From Pristionchus mayeri (Eukaryota; Nematoda; Chromadorea; Rhabditida; Neodiplogasteridae), in assembly GCA_036245805.1 (NCBI GenBank), contig BTRK01000006.1:40118901-40182900 (forward strand): DNA of 64,000 nt, in the 5' to 3' direction. The translations under genes were made by a program, and so were the position numbers. The notes under the pieces were generated by a model. The model was not told the DNA's origin. It did not search any database and saw only the letters and a list, made by a program, of their open reading frames with translations. Positions 1 to 13,900 of this stretch are shown here, one piece after another (position 1 is the stretch's first letter; each line of letters opens with the position of its first letter).

Positions 1-1435
1 GGAGTGACACTGAACAGCGTGAGCCGAATGCTACTCGTGTGCTACCCGGGATGGAGAGCAGCCAAAGTAAGGATGAAGTGTTTATGAATGTTTGCGACAT
101 TTCATCAAGCCACTATGATTGACACCAGCGAAACTGCAAAACGCTTTCGGTATTTTCGGGGCCCGATTACATTACAACCTTTGCACGATTGGAATTGAAC
201 GATGGATAGTTGCCAGTTGAAATGTCACGCAGCGCAGGAAAGTAAGCGATTCCGTAGAAGGCGCAATTAAAAACATTGCTCGAAGGCGAGCGATTCGATT
301 TCCGGGCTGAAATATAGCATACTATGAAAGAAGCTTTTGATGATTTCAAAACTCCTTTCGTACTTCTTCCTTCTGCCCTATTCAATCGGTTCGCTAGCAG
401 ACGTTCGACTCGCTTGCTCTTCCTCTCGTCGTCCTCCTCCACTTCCCCTTCCCTCTGGCCGTCGGTCTCTTCATCTACTTCGGGGAGGGTCACTCAACAT
501 TCGAGTACATCCCAGGCATCGGCAAAGTCACGCGAGTGACTCCCCTAGAAGCTGTTCAAGTGCGATTCAATTTTTTGTTTTGTCTACTCCGGATATCCAA
601 GGCATTTCCCCTACCCGAACCCAGTTTAGCGGGCGCCGCAACTAATGAGTAGCCGTAGTGAGAACTAGCGGACGGATCTTGGATCTCTGCTACCCGATAG
701 TAAACATGTCTTGGGTGCAATGAGGAAGGAGGAGGTTAGAATCCAAAATATTATCGTGATTTTAGATAAACTCGGACATCACAGCAGCTGCAGCAGTGAT
801 CGGAGCTCTGATCAGTTCATACTGCTACATTCGAGTGTTCCTCGTCCTTCGAAAGAGGTTTGCAGTCATTTTCCAAAACATTGGCTAAAATTACATGTCA
901 AGGCCTTTTCGATCGCTGCGAAAAGAGGCATCAGTCTACATCACCTCCTTCATAATGTTTCTCTCGCTATGCGCCATGACTGTCTACTACTTCTTCAACT
1001 GGTTCTATTCAATGACAAATGTGGTGTGAATCCTCTGCGAATCTCGTTGTAATGCGTGACTTCCAGTTGGACTACATGTACGCGTGGCGCACGAACTATC
1101 ACTACTTCTCCTTCACGATGTCGCTGCTGAATCCGTGGTGTCTCATCTTGACAAGCTGTAAGATTAAGTTTTCATGAAATTAGAGCTCTGAAGAGGGTGA
1201 AATGTGCAGTACTCCCAATCTATCACTACCTTTAAACGAGTTCTAAAAAGAGTTCGCCATGATGCAGGCCTTCGTGCCTGAGTAATAGATGACTTCAGTG
1301 AAAATGCGCGTGGCTGTCTTCGGGAAGGTCGCGAGCAAGATTCGCTTCTTCGTCCTCTCATCGAACCAAGAAGCGACGATGGAAGTAAAGAGATCGAGGA
1401 AGGAAACGACGACCATCAATCCATCGGTGTTTTGA
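1..1435 (+). CDS. Serpentine (7TM) chemoreceptor, Srv/Srg-superfamily-like, 5' partial
   Basis: The gene enters from the left edge; about 211 residues from TM3 onward are visible. Exons: 1-66, 401-535, 766-857, 903-1020, 1067-1157, 1299-1435 (stop TGA 1433-1435). Phases agree at every junction, and introns 858-902 and 1021-1066 are only 45-46 nt. Visible segments are a TM3 end (RMLLVCYPGW), a TM4 (LALPLVVLLHFPFPLAVGLF), a TM5 (AAAVIGALISSYCYIRVFLV), a basic loop leading into TM6 (YITSFIMFLSLCAMTVYYFF) and a TM7 with LNPW (FTMSLLNPWCLIL). A short basic cytoplasmic tail follows. The 'LRKEASVYITSFI' style of entry into TM6 and the NPW of TM7 are typical of nematode srv/srg-type chemoreceptors, which act in sensory cilia. 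Exact family is uncertain, and the donor of the 401-535 exon (GTGACT) is the weakest junction. AATAAA at 1792-1797 could serve as its polyadenylation signal. Confidence 0.68.
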
Positions 1436-4400
1436 TGGCCGATATCTTAAAACTTCCGCTAGAGTCAGCTATTTCATCATTTTGCTTTCGTAAAGCTCAG
1501 ACTTCCTTTTCTATTGTTATCAGCACTGTGAGTGTATTCAAGTGCATTCAATGTTAGTCATCAAAATTCTCACGAGTTTATCATTCTGGAGAATATTGAA
1601 ATGATGAATTGACATGTGAATAACGGAAATACATTTTTCCTCGTGCTCGACAAAAGCAGCGGTGAGATCTTCTCTCGGAAGAAAACAAAATATAAATAGA
1701 ATTAAAGCTGATTTTTTCAATTGTTTGTTCTTTGAAATATATTGCATGCAAACATATCATTAAGTCAGTTTAGTTGGTGTATGATAAATCAAATAAAGAT
1801 AAATTGTTGTACGAGTCGGGGGGTAGGTCTTAGTGTGAACCAAACCACTCTCCATCAGAGAAAACCGGGGAGGGAACATCTACGACAAACAAGGGACGAA
1901 TTGTAAAATCTGTTAGAATTCTCACACCACCGCAACAGAACATGCGACACAAACAGATTTAACTAAAATTGAAGGCGGAGACGAGGTCCCTGGTTCTTCC
2001 CTTCAATTCCATGCGCCAGATTTAGCGCCTTTTGCTAAATTTACGCTTTCTAAAGCCACATTATTAATTAAGGTTATTTTTTGATCAAGCCGACAAAAAT
2101 CGTAGAAGAATCAGTTCGGTGATCGGCTCATGGAATGAATATGTTGAGCAGGTAAGAAAATGCTCATCTCCTAAAATGTAATTTTCCAACATTCGCAGCA
2201 TTTACCAATTTGGATCTGGACAATGCATGATTTCGAGTATCATCGAATTTCCACGCTTGTTATTGCCAGCCGCTTGAGGGTCTGCTATTTTGAATGTCCG
2301 GCCTCTTCCAACAAGATGTCTTGCTCCTCAAATCACAAGATATGCGGAAGCCGAGCAGGAGAGAAGGGGAAAAGGCCTCTAAATCTGCTTCGCATCCCAT
2401 CAATCGGGCGACCCTCATTCCGTTCGATGGGAAGACTCCCTCTCTATTGTATCTTCATCTCCATTCTCCCCCCCCCCGTTGTCCCCCAATCTCCCTCATT
2501 TCTCTTCTTTAAGCATTGCGTGACTTTTGTGTCGTGCATAATTCATTGCGGATCAGATCCCATTCAACTCTCCGTCTCTTTATCCCCTCCGTCATTCTTC
2601 GCTGCGCTCTCTCCTCTACAGTCCTCTCTCACTCTCTCCCTTCCTCTCTCCTTAATCACTGCATAATCTCTCCCGTACGTGGCTACTTATTGTATTGTGT
2701 GTTTGTGTCCTTTCTCCCCCTTCTTTCTCCCCCTCCCTTGCAACGACGCGCATCGTTCCATTTAGCACCCAATCACCTCTCTCCTCCCCCATCTTCTTGC
2801 ACTATCCCACTGATAGCCATTGGCTCGCCCTCTCCCCTTCATAATCTCCCTCTGCGAACCCCCTCTTAGGTCATCCTTAGACAGGCAGGGTCAAGGAATA
2901 TCCCACCGGTGTCATCCCTCCCTCCCCTCCTCTCGCCCTTTCCTCCCAAGACTGTCCCCTCATGCATCATCGATCAATCTGTTCTAGCTTCCCCTGTCTT
3001 CTCTCCTTTGATCCATTCGCGTTCCCCTATAAATTTCATCTCGGTCGCCCCTCATTACCTTCTCTCCTCATTTCGCGTTCTTCTCTTCTCTTCGTCTCCT
3101 CCTTCGTCCTCTCATCTCTCCATCTCTTCTTTTGACATCTCAGTCTCAGTTCGAAACAAAGGAATATCCTTCATATTCTCTACTTCTTGCCTGTGATTCG
3201 AGTGCGCACTCCATCTTTTCCTCTTCCTCTTGCCATACTTTCTCTTCCTCTTCCTTTCCCCTTGCAACAGTTCTTCTCCCCCCTTCCATTCTCTTATCTC
3301 CCGATGAGTAAGCGGAACAATCGTTGATCATTCTACAAGCATATCGTACTATCGCCCCTTCTTCCTTCTTCTTCCTTCACTCCTCTTCTCCATCACTACA
3401 ATCGTATCATCGATTACTCTCCCAGCAACATTCGCACAACTTCTTCTCGTTCCTCTGGATGTCATATTGATAGTTGGGGTCGGAGAGCAGCATCTAGCGC
3501 CCGTCTCAAGGGGGAATTCCTCCCCTTCTCCTCCCTCCTCCATCCTTCCTCCCCCCCTCCTCTCCGCCCTCTCCTCCCCCCCCGTCGATTCAATCCCCGT
3601 CATCGTCCTTCTCGGCGGCGACGTCCTCTCCATGCGATCGTATGACTTCGTGACGGACACTCCCCTTCAGCTGGATCAGCATCGGGTCTTCCTCATCGAT
3701 GACGTCGCCCTCACCCGTCCGAGTCCTCCTCTCTCCCCCTTCAGTAAGCACTCCCCCACTCCAATCAGTACATTCTGCCACCATCATTCACTCTGTCCAT
3801 ATGGGTGCCAATACTAGAGTTACTCTCTCGATCACCATCTCCATAATTCAACTTTGCCCTCTCGTTCGAATCCATCTCGGCTCATTAGCGCTTGCATCGC
3901 TACACAAAGAGAGAGAAAGCGGGGCGGGGAGGGAGCGAGAGACATAAACAGCACTTAGACTCTTTTTATCTTTCTGGTAGGAAGGATTGTAGGCAGCTGC
4001 AGCCTGAAGGGAGAGAGAGGGGAACGAATGGAGCGAGAAGGGGCAGCGGGGTTCGCCGCTTCAGTCCTGAGAGCAAGTGAGGTAGAATGGGGCCGACAAA
4101 TCGTTGATTAGAGCATGTCTGTCCCCCATGTCACCCCATCACTCACGGCCTGTTTTCGTTTGCGAGGGGCAGATTGAGACGGTTGGAAACGGAAAGCACC
4201 CCGAAGAGGACTTGTTATGCACGGGGACAAGAAGTAAGGGAAGGGGCAGACTAAGAGAGTGAGACGAGCGGACATCATAATGGAGGCAGATTACACACAG
4301 AGACTACTCACTCGCGCATTGTTCACTTCGAGTCTCGGCCTTGACTCACATATCCATGCTGGAGCAGCTAAGAGCATGCAAGGGACACTTATTACTCGAG

Positions 4401-4847
4401 TTTGAGAAACGATTCCTTGCCCTCTCCCTTCAACCGTTCTTTACTCGAACTCTGATAGTTGATCTTTCGGTCCCCTTTCCTTCATGTCATCGAGTGCGTC
4501 AATGTGTCTGATGTCCTTCGCCTGATCTGATGATGGAAGGGGAAGGAACTTAAATCTACTTTGTATTTCCTTCCAGCCTCGGGCGCGCGAGAGAAAGACT
4601 CAGTCTCACGTCGCAAGAAGTCTGAGCTCTCCCTGCAGACTTGCCGCTCAATCTCGCAATAGTTTCACTTGTTCCCCATTCATCATCCCCCCTCCCCCCC
4701 CCTCCCCCCTCCTCCTCTCCCTCCCAGTAATCTACCTCCCGTGATTAATGCCTCCTCTGCGCACTTTAGCGACAAGCCCGGAGTTCCGTCCATTCATCAT
4801 CATCTGATTCGACCCCATTCTAGTACTACTAATCTCTGAATCTTCAG
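1436..4847. other. Gene-free, pyrimidine-biased spacer upstream of rhgf-1
   Basis: No exon chain with consistent splice phases was found here. From about 2450 to 3850 the + strand is strongly C/T-rich with long TCTCCCTC-type runs; from 3900 to 4100 it turns G/A-rich. Open frames in this stretch are long Ser/Pro/Leu-rich translations of simple sequence and are not credible genes. It probably holds the chemoreceptor 3' UTR and the 5' flank or first intron of the RhoGEF; small 5' exons could be hidden. Confidence 0.6.
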
Positions 4848-4903
4848 TTGGATCGGGGTCGACGCCCGCACAGCCGAATCATCTTCTCCAGAGGGACAAA
4901 GGC

Positions 4904-7900
4904 ATGATCGAGCGATGCGTAGTCGTCCAGCGCCAGAAGGTACAAACGTTTTCCTTAGCTGTGTATTAGGTTCTCAGGATAATATTTGTTGACATGTCTC
5001 ACTATTCTGCATTACGAGCCTGAATCCTATCCAACCATAGAAATACCCTAATTGGGAAGCCCGCAACGGGGCTAATAACCGTTAATCTGTGATGCTAGTC
5101 CAGTGAGAAATGTTTACATCTCTTGACCCAACACCTTTTTGGGATAGGAGATATCCAGTTTCCTTAAAGGAAGACACCTTCCGATCCAACTTGTGTGTTT
5201 CAAAATAGATGTGATTTCAGGACGGCTACGGTCTCACAGTCACGGGCGAGCATCCGTTGTATGTGTACACGGTTCGGCCGGAGGGCGCCGCCTACTGCGC
5301 CGGTGTTCGTCAGGGAGATCGCATTCTCAAGGTGAGAAGAGGATCACTGTTTGCTTAGAGATATGGGATAGCCCCCCGGGTGTGGATGTTGAGATGGATG
5401 GAGGGGACGAATCTATTCAGGTCAACGGAATGCCCGTGACGAGTTCGAACTATGCGGATGTTGTACGGATGATATCAGGTAGGCGAGGAGGAGGAGGAGG
5501 GGAGGAATCAGAGCTCTCCTTCTCTATTTTGACCCCGCCGAGCCTCCCTCGGGAACGATTCTCGAGTGCTTTCCATCTCTCGTCACAACAAATACGTGTT
5601 GTCCTTCCTTAAGACACAGAAATCTGCCCATCTCCCCTTTCTCTTTCTCTAGCTGTCTCGAAACATGGAATGAATATGAATTAGAGGGAGACGAAGAGTA
5701 GAGGCGACAAGACTGATAAGCGAATACCCTGGAGGGAAGTAAAGGGGAAGCAAGCAGTGCGACAGAGAGACTAAGGGCCCCATTCAAGTCTCCTCCTCCT
5801 CTCTATCTGTCACAATCAACCAGGCCGAAGAAGCATTTTATCACGCTGAAAAAACAAGTGGTTCCGAGAAGGAACAAATGAGAAGTGATAGGGAGGAAGA
5901 AGAAGATGGCAGCATGAAAGGGACAGTAGACATGAAAAGAAGCGGATATGGGACAGAGTCAGGGAAGGGAGGAATGCCTCCCAGGGTGAATTAATTAGAT
6001 GGCGTGTCTCTCACTTGCAGATGGACAAAATGTCGCGCTGACTCTGCTGGGAAAGCCACCTGATCACGTGGACATCAAAGAGTTCAAAGGCGACGCCGAC
6101 TTCGCTCCTCCCGACATCAAGAGCTACAAGAGCATCGACCAACTGAGGGACAGCTATTTGGCAACCCAGGTAGAGAGGGGTCTTTTTCCGCCTTTAGACG
6201 AAAATAGCTCTACCATTCCACAACTTGAATAGTCGGGGACTCGGAGGAAAAAACGAACAAGCACCTTAGATAATGGAGGAAGTTTCAGCCACTCTCGCCG
6301 GAAGAACGGGCGGTCAACCGGCGCCAAACGATAGAGAAAATGCTAGAGGACGAACGGCGAAACATCCAGGTATCCCATTGCACTTGAGGGCGAGATTCGG
6401 GTATTCGTTGCTTTTCCCTCACTATCTCGCCCGCTTGAGTTGTTAAAGAGTATACGAAATATGGAGTTAGCGGCCCTTTTTATGAACTCGCACTTTTTCA
6501 CGTTTCTACCTATTCCCCCGAACGCTCATGATCAGATGTGACATTTGGAACTCGCAATTTTGGAATTTTTTTTCAAGTCATGTGCAACATGTATTTTTCA
6601 CACTCTGTACAGTTCTCGAATAACCAGTTCTAAAAAGATGCATGCATGACCTCGGCTCATTCTCAATTAACTCCCGCTCTCTCTGCTATGGTCGCTATTC
6701 TTTTGATGTTCCTCAAGCTGCCTCAGTCCGCCTCATCGCGCTGCTTCTTCCTCTGTAATGAGAACAATAAAGATCGCTCTAGTTCGGCTGCTTGTCCCTT
6801 CTCTCTCTCTCCCTCCCATCCTCTCACCACAACTTCTTCATAGAATAGCGTGATCAGTCCTCGCCCAATCTCTGCGCCATTCACACTCCCGACCCGTCTC
6901 CTTCCTCACATCCACCCGATTCCTCCTTCTGTCATCTATTTTCGAAAAGAAAAACTTGCCCTCTCACGCCTATTATCAGCTTTTGACACCAAATAGCTAG
7001 AAAGTTTTCGTCTCTTTACCTCATACATATCCAGTCTTCTTTTAGTGTGATTGTTACATTAAAAATTTTCTTTAATTATTTTAGGGGCTCCGATTTACGA
7101 ACGACAAGAAGGAGAAGCTGGACCAGGCACTGCTTCGAGTCGAGCGACTCAAGTTACAATTATCACTAAAGGTACGCTTCATTCACTCATCTTTAATTCA
7201 TTAATTCAACAAATACTTGGTTACACGAGATGTAGGCGAAAAGTCTATTCGGCTGCTCGTCCTATGAAATTGGTTGCAAAAGTTCATTGTTATGAGTCCA
7301 AAAATGGCAAGTTAGATGCGGCGCCCCAAAGGGTTATGGGATGACGACATTTGCGGGTCATTGCGGGTAGTTGATGTTTCCTCCATCCATGCTCCTCTGA
7401 GTGTTGAAAGTCTTCTTGCGATGGTTCGCATTCGATTGCTCTGCTTCCAGTCCGACTCTTCGTGGATGAATTCCTCGGCCACGGAGCAGTTGCTCGCGCA
7501 CGAGGGAGGAGATTCAGATGAGGACGACCTATCCGTCACCCATCCGGTAAGTAGCACTTATGTCATTTGGATGTATCCAATATGCGAATGAAGAACATCC
7601 CTCTATGTCACTCTTAAAGTAACGATTGAGAAAATCAATGTTCTGCGTGTAATCCGCGAATTGTGTCAAGTTGCTGAAAATCAATTAGCTCGACCTTTTC
7701 CTCTGCACACAATCTGACATTGTTTCCTTTTCTTTTTGAGTATTCCTTGTGCATTCAGTATTATGAGTGCAGTGCAGCGGTTGTGTAATATGTTCGATCT
7801 CTTATCGCTGCGGAAACAATGCTAAACACACACACGCATGTTTTCCTTAGATCCTAGAAGTGATAATGAAGATACGCTGCGTCTGTAGTATAGCTCTTGT

Positions 7901-10900
7901 TCGTCCCCTCCTTCCTCCCCAATCTGATCTCATCCCTCCTCTTTCTCTGCACTATTCCTTCCATCTCTCTCTGAGATGCCGACCCAGTTAGACGGTGGCG
8001 ACCCCCACTGTCTGATTACATTACGAGCTATTTGTCGATGTCCGCTCCCGGGCGTCCTCCCATAGGCCAGAGAGAGATGGAAAGAGATAGAGGGCTAAAC
8101 TACTATCGGCCTGTGCCCCGCTAGTTTTTGATGAGCGACCGTTGGGCGCGGCCAATCAAGCTCTTCCAGCTGGACACTCAAATACCGTTCACTTCGCTCA
8201 TCGAGCTCAAATCTCGGCCAGCCCATCTCGCCCTCTTCCTCGAATACCTCATCACCAACGCCAATCCAGCCAGTCTGGTGAGTTTTTTTATATCGTGCAT
8301 TTCACCTCAGGATAAAAATAAATGACATTACACTTTATTTTACATGTTTTCTGAAGCTTTACGTGAATGGTTATGTTTGTATTCTATTTGCGGATGACAC
8401 ATGACAACTTCCTAGAAAAACCACTATCTTGATATTTTCCCTCCATGCCAGACTTTTCTTCCTCCGCAGGGAGCAACCCAATCCTTCCTGCTTATCAAAT
8501 TTTCTAGTAGATCTCTGATCTCAAAAATAGATGCGCCTATGCACTCATGAGCACTGGGGGAGCGGAAAAGAGAGGCATTATTTTCGCTCATCATTCATTC
8601 CCTGCGCGGAACTTCCTTTTAAGCAATTATAAACAAGTGGGTTGTCGGCAAAATAAGCGGAGGGCCGAGCATAAACACAGTGGGGGACTAATCTGAGTGT
8701 TCCTTCCGCACTCCTAATCCCTTGAGCTCAACACTTGAATCATCGTATCTTTATTCTCTTACTATCTCTCTTTCTACCGGATGAGATACGAAAGAGGGTT
8801 TAGAATGAGGATATTGTGGATTCGTTTCTCGAGCTCTTCTATAATCCGTTCCCTTACAGTTCTTCTATCTCATCACTGATGCCTATCAGACGTGCACTGC
8901 GACGGGGAAGGAATTGAGGAGATGGGCGTTCGAGATCTTCTCCACCTTCCTCATCCCCAATGGCCCTCTCGGAGTCTCCCACGAACAGTCCATACTCAAT
9001 CCCATTGACAAGGTCAGCTGCATCAATCAATCCCTATCCGCACTCCTTTACTTTGAGAAATGATCTCACGGTTGCTTCTAAGCGTTCTCACCACTTCCAG
9101 AGATTGTCAATGGTAAAGAGCCGATTATTCGAATTTCGAGCTTTGGCCTTTCCTACTCTAACCGGCAAAAGAGTACGCAAAGTAGAGACAGCAAGGCATC
9201 TTTAGAAATGACGTCGCTTCTATTATCGAAAGCGCGATTCAAATGGCGCGCACACATCTGAGTCAGCCCTCGTGAATGGGAAGAATAGAACAGTACTGAT
9301 TACGCCCATTGTCTGGATTGCACGAGATGGAAGTGGTTTCCTCGCTCGCTCTCTTCATTTGCATGTGCGATCACGTCGACGTGGTAATTAGAGAGTAATT
9401 ATTTAGCTAATTAATAATTCTTAATTGGCGACGTCACGCTTCAGATGCTCAACTCGACGACGACGCACGTCACGGAAGGCGAGGGCGAGCGGTTGCGGAA
9501 GATCTTCTCGGCTGCGAGACAACGAGCGCTCCTCGACGTCAACGAGCATCTGAATGACTTCAGGCAGAGGAAAGACATGGGTCAGTGCTCCGTTACACTT
9601 AATACCTATCCTTTTATCTTGTAATTGATAGTTCTTTCTCATTGGAGGATCATTTTGACATTCTTGACATTTTCGTTTTTTTTCTAATTGTTTTCGTTCA
9701 CAAACGAAATTCCTTGCAGGAATGGGTGCCGACACGTCGCAGCTGAACTCGATAAGAGACCTCTCGACGGAGCAGAAAGTGGGCGAGAGCAAGCTGATGA
9801 AGCAGCTGGAGGTACGGATGTAATGAAATCGGTGTTCCTCATCATCTTAATCATAATTTTTATCCAGACCGAGAAATCGGAACAATGGGGGACGTACAAA
9901 ACAGCGAGAACAAAGGGCTTGAATGGTTGATTCAGACGCTGCTCAACTCCTCCAACAACGAGTACGATAACTGCGAACCGAAGACGCAAGCGATCATCTC
10001 CTCCATTGCTACGGTCATCAAGGTAAGACTTTGCGAGCAATTTTGTTAAACTTTTCGGCTAAAGCGCAAGCGAAATCGAGAAGCCATTGTATTATACTTC
10101 TTTCAATCGCAGCTCTTTTTCTTTTTGATTCCATTGTTCTCTTGGCTACAAATTTACGTGCGTTTGTGCTAATTCTATTCAAAAGTACCAGCTCCACCTT
10201 TTCGAATCCATCCTCGCTTTTCCCAAACTCTTGATCTAATCTAGAGAATGCGTTATAAAGGACATCATTTCCCCTCATTTCCTGCTCCAGGTGGTGTTGG
10301 CGATGAAGCCCTCAGCTTCTCAATGGGAGCGAATGCTCGAGAAGTGCCCGACCTTCCTGATGAGGGAAAAGAACAGCAAGTTCAAGATGAAGACCTCCAC
10401 GCCCAAGAGGAATCTACAGGTACTTTTAATTGTTAATTACCTTTTTAATAACTAAGTAAATAAGAAATCAATTTGCAGGTCAAGGGCCACGTGTTCAGCT
10501 ACAACCCCGTGAACGTCGTGCACTACTGCTACCAGTGCAGGGACGCCATCTGGGGCATACAGGCGAACGGATACTTCTGTCTCAGTGAGACACAATTCCC
10601 TCTAATCTCAGGCTTTTATGGATTACACTAGGACATCTTAGGGCGCTGATGAGTTTAGCACGACGCCACCTATTTTCGGAATAGTCTTTTACTAGTTCTC
10701 CTTGATTGACAGGCACGAAGTCGGATGATCACAGTTGGATAATGACTTTCCGGAGGAGAACCAAAAATAGTACCCTTCACAGAAGTTTTCTTTACTGTCA
10801 AAACATCGTTTGCGCAAAAAATGCAGAAGGGTATTATTTTTGATTGGGCATGTTATCATCCGATACATTGAGCACAGTAAATAAAAAAGGAGTTCAGACT

Positions 10901-13900
10901 GCGACGTGGTCGTGCACAAGGGCTGCACTTCCTCCCTCGTCGACTCGTGCTATCCCGCCACTCAGAAGAAGGCGACGAAGGTGAGAGTGACTCTCTGCTC
11001 TCGTTCCTCCCAAAGACAGCTGCGCATTCCGCCCCTTCCGTCTTCTCTTCCACAGGAAGGAGGGGGCCATGGGAGGGGAAGAAGAGACTCAGTCTCGAGT
11101 CGATTGTTAGTCACGCAATATGGAGGCTCCGCTTCAGAAGGCGATGACTCGATCGGTGCGCGAGGATGAGGATGAGAAAGGAGTGCCTCCCCACGAGCAC
11201 AACGTCAAGTCGACGAGCAGTGATTCTGGCATAGGATACGAGGTCATCGAGAGGAGAGGAGACGTCGCCAGAAGCCAGTCGATGAAGAGTCGGGTGAGAC
11301 CCATTTTCCGTTTTGATTCGCATTGGATGCAACCAAAGGGAATGGAAACGAAGAATTCCATGAGCAGAGATCTAGACACATCTGGACTCGTTGTTTGCTC
11401 TAAGGGGTCAATTATTCAATGCACGCTTCTCAGTTATCGCACATGACGACGACAACGCTGTCGGAGGACGTTCGACTCGTGCCTCGGGGCAGATCCGCAC
11501 TGTCCTGGGGCACCGACCTCACTCCGACGCCCCTACTGGATGAGGTACTGTACCACTTTCTACCGTAATCTTCTTCAAGTTCTCATGAGTATTCTTCAGG
11601 CGCCTATGCGACGAAATGCGCTGACTGAGCTGGGTCGACCATCTTCGGATATTCAATCGATCAGCGGCGCCTCGAGTATATCACATGACGACGATGTGAG
11701 TGATCTAGAAATGTCGAAAGTTACGAATACAAGTTCCTTAGACGAGCTTTTATTTTGGATTCCTCATCGCGAATAGGATATTTTTTCTCATATTGGAGAG
11801 TTTTCCGTTACCGTAACCTTTAACCCTCATTCATTCCCTCTGAATAGAGGCAAGATGAATCACGAACAACCGTTTTCTCATCTTTGACCTATGACCGTAG
11901 GGAGGCTATGTAAAAAACTATCGCCTATTATGGTACAGAAAAAATGCCTCCGCACTTTCCTAGGATGATAAATCGCTGCTGATACGTTTATGGCCACTCG
12001 GCATATCGCGCGCGACCTCTCTACCATAGTTACCTGCCTCGCAGTTTAGTAGTGCAGTGGTAAAATGGTTTGATGAAAATGCTTGAGCCTGTTTGGAAGC
12101 TCTTTGAATGCGGCCGCATTCTCAAATTCCGCGCATCGATATGGTAATTTTCCGCCGTTTACAGGTACGTCGTCTGATCACGGCGATGACGGACAACGAC
12201 AGCGACATGGAGGTGGAAACGGAGGTGCCCACTCTGGAATCCCTCGTCAGCTGGGACGTCGTGAGGCATCTGAAGCCGAAGGAGAAGAAGAGACAGGAAG
12301 TCATCAATGGTTCGTGACTGGGAAATCGCTTCTCTGTGCACACCATCTCAGAGGGACTGTGGGAGAGATAGAAAGACTACCATGTTATCGTCATCTTTAT
12401 TTAACAACATACTCAATATGTCTATCAATGAACTAGTGAATCATATTCTGTTCGAACTTTTATGAAAGTGATGAACATGATCTAATCTTTCATTCTGACT
12501 ATCTCATAGAAATGCGTTCCCCTCTATGCAGAGCTCTTCCACACGGAGCGGACGCACGTGCGAAATCTGAAGATCCTCTACATTATCTTCTACAAGCCGA
12601 TGATGGTGAAGAACACGGTCTCGCACGATCTCCTCTGGCTTTTCTTCGCCAACATCGAGGAGTTGCTGGGCATACACAAGGTACGCCTCAGAAATCCTCT
12701 CCGGACTTCCTCTGATATCGTACACTTTACTGGCCATGTTGGAAAGAAGAAGGAAAAAAGGAATTTGACAAGTCAACATGCTCTCGTTCACAGTTTTCTA
12801 TTTCTACAACATGCATTATCCTCTTCCCAATAGCAAGATTGAAAAAGTAATGAGGAAAAGAAAATTGTCGTGTTTTAGAAAAATGTAAAAACCTCTTGTA
12901 GGAGATGAATCGCAAGATGCGTGATCAGGTGGAGGAGTGGCGGAAGGACTCCTCCCTGAACGGTCTCTACGGTGACATCGGCCATCTGATGGAGGACATG
13001 TTCGAAGGAGAGAACGGAGAGAAACTGAAGAATGCCACCTCACTCTTCTGCCAGCATCAACAACACGCGCTCGAAATCTTGCGATCACGGTTCGTTGTTG
13101 TTTTCACTTTCATTCGAAAAAAGTGTATGTCGCCAAACTGAGCAATTTTCAATTTGAAAAATTTCTGCAGTTGTAACAAGAAGGAGGACCACTTCTCTCG
13201 CTGGCTGGCGGACGTCGAGAGTCATCCATTGTGTCGCAAGCTGCAGCTGAAGGACATGCTGCCGGTGGAGATGCAGAGGCTGGTGAAGTATCCCATGCTG
13301 CTAGAGACCGCAGCCAAGTACACACAGGAGGAGAATGAGGTCGGATTTGATCAATTCTTCTCTTCTTTTGAAAAATTCATAAATAGTGTGTATTAACTTA
13401 GAAATAGCTCAAATTTATCCGTCATTTTACTCACTTTTTCGCAGATTTTCATAAAATGGGTGTTAATGACGCAATGACCAATCCTACCGTACTCCAGGAG
13501 GAGCAGGAGAAGCTGTACCGGGTGGTGCACGAGTCGAAGAAGATCCTCTCTGCGGTGAACACTGCGAAGCGGAATGCCGAAAACCTCCGACGGTTAGAGG
13601 AACTGCAGAGACGGATGGACACCACTCCATTCGACAAGGAGAACAGCGGGAAAGACGACTACGCCAGTCTAGATCTAACCAAGTGAGTATAGTGAGCAAC
13701 TCAGACACTAATTGTGTTCAATATGTAAAACAATTGCAGTGCGACGGTATTTATATGAATGATCCGTTTTCATAAGCTTGCATGTCTTGTGCAAAGTTTT
13801 TTCTCAGGAAACGTTACTGGAAAAAAGGGAGAATAGAATTTTCGCGAACACTGTGTTCAATCGATGTATCAGGTTGATGCAAAAGTTTCTTTCTTTTTTC